A stretch of DNA of 64,000 nucleotides, taken from the NCBI GenBank assembly GCA_028829895.1, contig CM054179.1, positions 32,581,117-32,645,116 of the forward strand, in the 5' to 3' direction. The translations under genes were made by a program, and so were the position numbers. The stretch's first letter is position 1, and every line of letters starts with the position of its first letter. Shown here piece after piece: positions 57,461-64,000 of this stretch. This DNA is from Sinotaia quadrata (Eukaryota > Mollusca > Gastropoda > Architaenioglossa > Viviparidae). Below the pieces are notes generated by a model, which was given only the letters and a program-made list of their open reading frames with translations, was not told where the DNA came from and did no database searches.

Positions 57461-59022
57461 AGGAATACAGCAACAGGTTTTATAAAGCGTTTTGGTATAA
57501 AACTTGGTGATCAGGATAAAGTTTGGGCGCCACACATGGTATGTAAGACATGCATCAAGAATCTTCATCATTGGACCAAGGGTAAGAAGAGTTGTCTTAA
57601 GTTTGGAATTCCTATGGTTTGGAGGGAACCGACAAACCATGTCCCTGACTGCTACTTCTGCGCTATTGATATGACTGGCATTAACAGAAAAAACCCAGAG
57701 TAGCCTTAAGTATCCTGATCTTGAATCAGCACATCATCCAGTAGCTCATTGTGATGAAATTCCAGTACCTGTCCCTGGAGAACTTACTGACATTAGTGAA
57801 GAAGATTTCTCTAGTGTTGAAGAATATGAAGAAGAAGAATTAGTGGTTCTTGATGATGATGTTCCAAATCCTTTTTCGCAAAAGGAGCTAAGTGATCTAG
57901 TTCATGATCTCAGCTTGTCAAAGTCATCTGCTGAACTGTTGGCATCCAAATTGAGGGAAAAAACATCCTTCTGACAGTGTTCACATCACCTTCTACCACA
58001 ACAGACATCAAGAGTATCTCAGTTTTATCTCTACAGAGAAGGACCTGGTATACTGTACAGATATTGTGCAGCTTCTGCACAAACTTGGAGTGCCACAGTA
58101 TAAACCTGAAAATTGGAGATTGTTCATTGACAGCAGCAAGCAATCACTGAAATGTGTTCTGCTACACAATGGTAACCAGTTTGCCTCTGTACCTCTAGCT
58201 CAGTCAACTACACTGAAGGAGAAGTATGAAGCGGAGAAAATTTGTTATGATCAGCATGGATGGTTACTTTGTGTTGACCTGAAGATGGTAAACTTTTTGT
58301 TGGGACAACAGTCTGGATTCACCAAGTACCCATGCTTTCTGTGCATGTGGGATAGTAGGGACAAAGCACAGCATTACACGAAGCAGGACTGGCCTGTATG
58401 GGAGGAATTGGTATCTTGCAAAGCAAAGAACCTCATAAACAATCCTCTGGTGGACAGAGACAAGATACTTTTCCCACCACTGCACATTAAGCTTGGCTTA
58501 ATCAAACAGTTCACCAAAGCTCTGAACAAGGATGGTGGCTGTTTCGCTCACTTGTGCCATGCTTTTCCAGGGTTGACCACTGAGAAGTTGAAAGCTGGCA
58601 TTTTTGATGGTTCACAATTTTGTAAGCTAATCAGAGATCCAGAGTTTGAAAACTCAATGAATGAAGTGTAAATGGAAGCGTGGAAGGCTTTTGTTCTGGT
58701 CGTGAAAAACTTTCTTGGCAACAATAAGGCCAGGAACTACGCAGAGCTTGTTACCAATATGCTGACTGATTTCAGAAACCTTGGATGCAACATGAGCATC
58801 AAAATGCATTACTTATTCTCACATATGGATCGGTTTCCTGAAAATCTGGGATCAATGAGCGATGAGCAAGGGGAGAGATTTCATCAGGATATGAAAGAGA
58901 TGAAAACCTGGTATCTGGGACGCTGGGATGCAGTCATGATGGCTGATTACTGTTGGATGACATTCCTACTGCTGAGCATTCTAGAAGTTCGAAGAGACAG
59001 AAGTTCATGCCCTGAATTTTGA
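57461..59022 (+). pseudogene. broken copy of a repetitive uncharacterised invertebrate protein family (RNase H/DDE-like?)
   Basis: Plus-strand pieces in order: KLGDQDKVWAPHMVCKTC, KFGIPMVWREPTNHV and CYFCAIDMTGINRKN (about 57500-57700); an acidic stretch with FSQKELSDLVHDLSLSKSS (about 57870-57925); then an open frame 58066-58671 with WRLFIDSSKQSLKCVLLHNG, CVDLKMVNFLLGQQSG, CFLCMWDSRDKA, FPPLHIKLGLIKQF and FPGLTTEKLKAGIFDG. After one in-frame TAA (58669-58671) it continues to 59022 with NFLGNNKARNYAEL and EQGERFHQDMKEM. I recognise this as a family annotated many times as 'uncharacterized protein' in invertebrate genomes. Frameshifts near 57700, 57970 and 58990 and the stop make it a pseudogene. 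The Asp (58129), Asp (58276), CxxC (58333-58344) and Glu (58864 or 58873) spacing suggests a DDE-type transposase fold, but that is inference. Confidence 0.75.
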
Positions 59023-60511
59023 ACAATGATGACCTCATATTGAATTTATATGTACTTACCATTATCAATGTCTACTATTCAATGTACACTAATCAACTTT
59101 TGTAACATTTAATAAATGAATTGTTTTAGAAAACACTTTTTTTAAATTTAAAAACCTATTTTGGAAGAGAAATATTAACAAAAATTGCCTAAAAATGTTA
59201 CAAAAATGTAATCGATTTAACTATAAGATCGGATTTTTAAAAATCAAATTAGATCAAAAACCTGACCTGATTTAAAAAAACGGATGTCATTTTCAAATTT
59301 AGCAGTGCAAAATTATTCTAAATCAGTTGAAAAATCTTAGACAACTTTCAAATACTTTTTTTGTGAGGCAGTGTAATATGACTAAGGATTAAATTAAAAA
59401 TAAATTCGGTTACAATGCTGTATTTAGTAAATCTTGCATATTTTATCACAAATAATGAATAACTTGTTTGTCTGACCTGAGTTTCAAAATTGCTTCCAAC
59501 TTTCAAATTTTAAAGACAAATATAAGTACCAAGGGAGAAGCTTACATTCTGGAAAGGAGAGATGCACAGCCAAAGTTTTGAGAGAATGGGTGGATTTTTA
59601 TGGATTTTCTGGGAGCAATTATGTGTAGCCAGCAGTCTACTCTTCTGCTTTTTTTTTTTTTTAACTGTTAAGATATACTTAACATGCAAAATGTGTAGCA
59701 TAATCCCACTATCTTAGGTTAGAGAGTGGTTAAGAATTTAAGAATCATCTAGCAGTTTTTCTTCCCAAGCAAAGTGAATTTGTAAACTTGAGTGAGAAAT
59801 CAGTGAGCCATCTTCAATGCTACTATCTGACTATTAATGAATGGTATGTATATATATCTAGGTATCTACAAATGTTTGTTTCTATGCGAAAGCGGTGGAA
59901 GCCGGAAGCGTACCCTACATTCAATCAAAGTTTGTTTCTATGCATGTAACTGCCTGTGTGTCTATCAATATGTCTCTCTATATGGGTTGGTCTCAAAAGG
60001 TGGAACCAAGAGTGACATTACTATTACTGTGTTTTGCAAAATCAATATTTATATATTTTATAGTATGCTGTTGAGAGAGTTTAAATACTGGCATTTAAAT
60101 AATATACTCGCTGCTTTTGACTGCTGTGGATTTAACATGGACATAAAACCACTTACATCTAAAGTGGTTTGTTTTGTAAGCAAATTGCACATATTTAATT
60201 TTTCATTTATTTATTTCAATCATGTTTGTTTATTATATTTATTTGCTATCGAAAACCAAATTATGGATGTGATATGATATAAGATGGAGAGAGAAATGTT
60301 AAAATTTACTAAAGTCAGACCTCCACCAATTCTTTGCATATATATATACTTACAGTACATGATGCAGAATGTATGGCAAGGATACTGTCTGAAATTCAGT
60401 GAATACTATTAGCATGAAAGTAATCTCTTCCATTAAAATTTCCAATTCATCATTATGAATGCTATTATTAAATTTATTTGATTTATTCTGGAACATTAAT
60501 AATGCACTAAC
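59023..60511. other. intron sequence after the pseudogene
   Basis: AATAAA near 59111 and a T-run follow the pseudogene. GTGAGGCAGTG at about 59364 might be an old element terminus. A T-run lies at about 59649-59662. The 146-codon open frame at 59837-60277 has no recognisable features. No exon seen. Confidence 0.45.
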
Positions 60512-60643
60512 CTGGTGGACATGGTCCACAAGTGCGAGAGCCATGAGTATTGAGGCAGTCAACCCTTGGTGTTACAGAACATCCACCATTGTTAACCTCA
60601 CATTCATTAACATCTTGACAGGTAAAACCATTTCCTATAAATC
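60512..60643 (-). CDS. CUBN: cubilin-like exon: calcium-binding EGF domain
   Basis: The acceptor is TTATATTACAG and the donor CCACCAG|GTTAGT. The frame (phase 1 in, 1 out) reads [19 protein letters not shown], then [17 protein letters not shown] and RTCGPCPPG. It closes one EGF domain (GFIGNGFTC) and contains most of a calcium-binding one (DVNEC...NNGGCS...C.NT.GS..CGPCPPG). The CGPCPPG ending with a Pro-Cys-Pro insertion is a cubilin-type feature I recall. It is the most 5' exon found; earlier exons were sought to 63060 and not seen, so the next one lies beyond the LINE or outside the window. Confidence 0.93.
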
Positions 60644-61448
60644 CTGTAATATAATAAAGAAAAACTAACAATACATATTTCAGCAAACTTTGTTACACAA
60701 GTAATGGCAAGAATTCACAGATAACAGTATTTAGTATGTATTAAAAATCAATTGCAAATCTAATTAAGACAATGAAATGTCAAAAAGTACTGATAACAGA
60801 TATCATCACCGAGAGATTAAGTACCACTAAATAATTTACTTGCAGAATTCATTAAAATTTTATTTGTTATACAATGTATGTATAACTTTGTTAGTTAGAC
60901 TTTTGAACTTAACATTCAGAAAGCTTTTAGGCTTATCCATGTGATGGGACACTAACATGAAATTTCATGGTAATCAATAACTGAAAAATGAATGAGGGAA
61001 GAATTATACATGATTCGGCAAACAGAAACAACCAAAGATTTTTCTTGATGAGTCCATTCCCCCTTCCATGATAGCATGGTATGATTGAATTATTTAAAAA
61101 TAAAATATATTTATCCAGAATGTTTACTAAATACTACTCATATTTTCTTCCATTTTCCCCATTTAAAAATATTAGAAATATAGGAAAAATTAATTAATAT
61201 AAATCTTGTGATTACAATGTTATAGGAAGTTGATACATTAAAGTTTGGCTCTTAGCCACACAAGGACACCATCACATATGTAAATGTTAAGTCCTCAATT
61301 AATTAGTGGCAAGCATAATAAAATACTAATTTTCATTTTATATACTGTTGTCCATGAATATATGAGAGTGGATATACTGGAATTTCTTTGTCTGTAACCC
61401 TGATCTTATTTTTCTGCTCAGTGAAGTTGAGGATTCTTAATAAAAGCA
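60644..61448. other. intron sequence, nothing recognised
   Basis: AT-rich intron upstream of the first visible EGF exon. No exon or element recognised. Confidence 0.5.
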
Positions 61449-61637
61449 TTTTACGTCTCTGCTTACAAAACAAATAGACTAATGGAGAGTGTAAATTTTA
61501 CGTCTCTACTTACAAAACAAATAGACTAATGGAGAGTGTAAATTTTACGTCTCTACTTACAAAACAAATAGACTAATGGAGAGTGTAAATTTTACGTCTC
61601 TACTCACAAAACAAACAGACAAATGGAGAATGTAAAT
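61449..61637. repeat. 47-bp minisatellite, four copies
   Basis: The unit starts TTTTACGTCTCT(A/G)CT(T/C)A, then CAAAACAAATAGACTAATGG and AGAGTGTAAA. Starts lie at 61449, 61496, 61543 and 61590, exactly 47 bp apart. The inner copies are identical; the first and last differ slightly. Each unit contains ACGTCTCTACTTACAAAAC. Confidence 0.93.
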
Positions 61638-62182
61638 TTGATTGACAGCTAATGACATACCAAATACTTGAAAGCCTATCAAGATCAATGTATTTACTAA
61701 AAAAAACTTTTCCCATTCCAAGAGATAGTCCTTAATTTTTGCATGGTGTGATAATCGACCACAAAAGTACAAAAAGTATGAAAGAAAAACTTTACCTCTA
61801 GTTTTAGTGACCACCACAGATGGGAAGGGCAGATAGAAACTTTGTTAATTATTAACATTTTTAACATTTTATTTTAAACTGACAGTAGCTTTGGTACAGG
61901 AATTTATAGTAAAAATGTGTTTTCCCCACATTCTCTCTAATCAGTTATTTAATTTTGGTTCTTAATATAATTACAGAGTGGGATTATAATTTAATTTATT
62001 ACTAAGTTGCTGTTTGGCTGTGTTAATATTAAACTTTTTAAACTTGGGATAATGTCTTAGGAAGGCTGGAATTAGAAGCAAGCAAATGAGAATATGAGAG
62101 TGAATTTATCAGTTTAAAATTTTATATATATAATATATAATAATTTTAATGAACATATTTGATTTTTTAAATTTCTGCCTAA

Positions 62183-62244
<62 letters not shown>

Positions 62245-63063
62245 ATATGCATGCATGCATGCAAAGAAAAGAACAAAGAGGAAGACAATGGTAGGAGGAA
62301 AAAAGAGATAGAGGAGAGATTATAATAAGAGAAAAATGGAAGAACACCAGAATATATCTAGAAAAATTGGAACAACATAGAATTTGTTGAATTAACTAAC
62401 TAGCAAAACAAAATCCCCAAACATCCCTTGTAAAAAAAAAGCCCTTATCATTATTTTCCTTTTTGGTGGACAAATTTACTATCATTGTTGTCAATACAAT
62501 AAGTATTTACTTTTCTACATGACTGGCATTGTGTTAATATTTGCTGTTCTATCAAGTGGGGAGCACTCTGTAATTAATTTGTTACTTGCTTGAGTAATCA
62601 AGATTTGCATTTTCTAACCAATCAATGTAAATTATGATAGCATTCATGTGCAAAATGATCTGTTTATGAAAGGAAGGTTTGTAATTTAGATAAACCACAT
62701 GTATATCTATTTATGAAGTAATTTATTTTGATACATAATGTACATTTATAGTATTATATTCAGCTATAAAATTATGCCACTGAAAATGCACAAGTATGTA
62801 TTGATACTGACTGAACAGTTTAAAATTAAAAGTCAATGGAATTAGATACATTTCAAATTACAGGCTATTCTGCTCAAAAGACAGTTTTATTATTAAGTAT
62901 ACATATGGTTACTCAAAGACAGTTTTGTTTATGTAAATATAATAGTCTATGCTTTTGTCAGATAGTATTATGTGTTCTAGAATTTGTGACTAAAACAGAA
63001 AGGAATTAAATATTTGTTAGTTAAAACTTATTAGTACTAGTCAACTTATATGCTACAATAGTG
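61638..63063. other. intron sequence with long (TG)n
   Basis: AT-rich intron. A (TG)n run at about 62184-62243 is followed by CATATGCATGCATGCATGC. No exon recognised. Confidence 0.6.
62184..62243. repeat. (TG)n microsatellite
   Basis: About 30 uninterrupted TG units, followed by an alternating ATGC run. It is likely length-variable. Confidence 0.95.
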
Positions 63064-64000
63064 TGTATATTACTTCTTCTTCTTCTTTACAATCACTTCT
63101 TTTCCCCACAGGAATTGCGTGGAAACTTTTCATCTTCTTGATGTTCTCAGTTTCTGTAGATTTCCTGTGGGGCCTTCCTCCTTACTCTGTTCTAGGAGGG
63201 TAGTAATGTTAAAAAAAAATTAAAAAATAGAAGATTTATGGAAGTTATGGAATTAGCTTTCCACTTGCCTGTCATTGTTTACATTTTACTTGCATGCTTT
63301 ATTCTTGTGTCAGTTATTGTATGCATTGTTTTTCCTAGGAATTTTGTTAATAAATTTATAGAAATTATTATTATTTTATTTTATTTTTTTTTAAATATGA
63401 GGAATCTATTTGTAACTTCCTCTAAGTTTGTGGTTTTCTTTTTTATTACTTATTGTGTAATGGTGTGTGTGTGGTGTGTTTTATTAATATTTATTTTTAT
63501 AGAAGGTGAAGTGTGTTTGTGTGTATGAGATATGTGATAATGGCTTGGTGTATATGATTTTGGTGATATTTATTTGGAAAGAGTAGGGTTTGTGTGGTAA
63601 CTGGTAAATGTAATAATCTCATTGTGTCAGTCAAGCATTTTCTTTCTTCTCTGTATTTGTAACAATGTAGTAGAAAGTGTTCTATTGTGTTGTATGTTCG
63701 ACAGTGAGTGCATGATTTTGGTTCATTGTTTAGGTTATGTGTAAATCTTGTGGAGTTGTATCTTAATCTATATATTGCTCTGTTGTGTGTTATGTTCTTT
63801 AAGCATGGGTGGGGTGGGGTGGGGAACTTGTTTTTAAAGATTTGTTTTATTTGTGCTTGCAGTTCTGGTATATGTATTGGGGTGTTTACAGGTATTCCAT
63901 GTTTGCTTCCATATTTTGCTCCTTTGTCTGCTGTTTCATTTCCTGTTATGTTTATATGACTGGGGATCCATAACAGTGTTATTTTTCTTTCTTTTTTTTC
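63064..64000 (-). mobile_element. I-group LINE 3' end with RNase H, runs off the window
   Basis: From the right edge, the minus strand is open for at least 165 codons to a stop at 63497-63499. It contains the end of an RNase H domain (LLWIPSHINITGNETADKGA, about 63940-63975), then KNITHNRAIYRLRYNS and a Cys-His motif, CTHCRTYNTIEHFLLHC (C-x2-C-x7-H-x4-C). RNase H after RT with GNE.AD is typical of the I superfamily (I, Nimb, Ingi and relatives). The 3' untranslated part (63496-63064) ends with GGAGGAAGGCCCCACAGG...CAATTCCTGTGGGG and a GAA-rich tail. The frame has no stop, so this copy may be fairly young. The 5' part lies outside the window. Confidence 0.85.
63497..64000 (-). CDS. LINE ORF2 C-terminal part (RNase H and Cys-His motif), partial
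   Basis: The reading frame enters at the right edge and ends with TAA at 63497-63499. Residues visible: an RNase H C-terminal block with the conserved H..I.GNE.AD, a basic linker (KQIFKNKF followed by PTPPHPC), and a C-terminal Cys-His knuckle found in many I-group LINEs. Enzymatic parts (endonuclease, RT) would be further right. It is uninterrupted over the visible part. Open frames on the plus strand here are shadows. Confidence 0.8.
   Translation of the reverse strand, partial: EKKERKITLLWIPSHINITGNETADKGAKYGSKHGIPVNTPIHIPELQAQIKQIFKNKFPTPPHPCLKNITHNRAIYRLRYNSTRFTHNLNNEPKSCTHCRTYNTIEHFLLHCYKYREERKCLTDTMRLLHLPVTTQTLLFPNKYHQNHIHQAIITYLIHTNTLHLL

Larger units (their letters stand above)
1..60643 (-). 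other. CUBN: cubilin-like gene locus, partial at both ends
   Basis: One minus-strand gene spans nearly the whole window. Eleven exons were assembled by eye: 60512-60643, 56527-56622, 51698-51825, 46734-46917 (EGF part), then 39625-39740, 22081-22324, 20771-20955, 15230-15392, 13373-13563, 10572-10728 and 189-367 (CUB part). Each has AG acceptor and GT donor, an open frame and a phase matching its neighbours. In cubilin of other animals a membrane-bound N-terminal stem and about eight EGF domains precede 27 CUB domains; the protein binds intrinsic factor-B12, albumin and other ligands and is internalised with amnionless. The exons here fit the last EGF domains and CUB1-4. Signal peptide, stem and first EGF exons should lie to the right, and later CUB exons to the left. 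Introns run from 1.1 to 17.3 kb and are full of transposon debris. The orthology rests on domain order and remembered family signatures, not on a search. Confidence 0.88.

Noticed and set aside
59837..60277. A 146-codon plus-strand open frame
   Set aside because: Composition is that of AT-rich intron, there is no domain or splice context, and it lies in a cubilin intron.
61449..61637. 47-bp units also considered as a repeat-spacer array
   Set aside because: The whole unit repeats without variable spacers; it is a minisatellite.
60644..63063. Search for further cubilin EGF exons upstream of 60643
   Set aside because: No minus-strand stretch with the EGF cysteine pattern flanked by AG and GT was found; the next exon is probably outside the window.

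Overview
This is an AT-rich animal nuclear DNA window dominated by one large multi-exon gene on the minus strand. Eleven exons with canonical splice sites and consistent phases encode four consecutive EGF-type segments followed by CUB domains 1, 2, 3 and the first half of CUB4. Domain order, spacing and several family-specific signatures match cubilin, the large extracellular endocytic receptor made of an EGF array followed by a long run of CUB domains. The gene enters at the right edge (its N-terminus and earlier EGF exons lie beyond the window) and leaves at the left edge (most CUB exons lie beyond it). About 1.8 kb of the window is coding; the rest is intron, 1.1 to 17.3 kb per intron.

The introns are packed with transposable-element remains, many nested. 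From left to right: a perfect 155-bp tandem duplication; a hAT transposase pseudogene (about 8.8-9.7 kb); a 3' end of an RNase H-bearing LINE (14.8-15.0 kb); an R2-like LINE with a restriction-like endonuclease, plus a second 3' fragment of the same family (17.6-20.1 kb). The 17.3-kb intron between the two CUB1 exons holds a pogo/Tigger-like element (22.9-24.6 kb), a roughly 10-kb Ty3/gypsy-type LTR retrotransposon (24.75-35.07 kb, minus strand) whose integrase precedes its reverse transcriptase (the unusual Gmr1-like order), and a related LTR interrupted by an internally deleted hAT element with an exact 8-bp target duplication (36.5-38.5 kb). The next intron holds a second decayed gypsy integrase, a LINE fragment and an array of direct repeats (40-45.6 kb). 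Further right are another hAT derivative with target duplication (49.5-50.2 kb), a stray copy of part of an EGF exon (50.84 kb), an LTR (52.8-53.3 kb), a broken copy of a repetitive uncharacterised invertebrate protein family (57.5-59.0 kb), a 47-bp minisatellite (61.5 kb) and the 3' end of an RNase H LINE (63.1-64.0 kb).

The organism is an invertebrate-like animal. The mix of R2-like, I-group, Gmr1-like, hAT and pogo elements, long AT-rich introns and a 'GGGAGATAAC' repeat motif would suit a mollusc, but this assignment is inference. The host gene looks intact across all visible exons; every other protein-like region appears to be transposon-derived, and most are broken. No tRNA, rRNA, CRISPR array or bacterial-type operon was seen.
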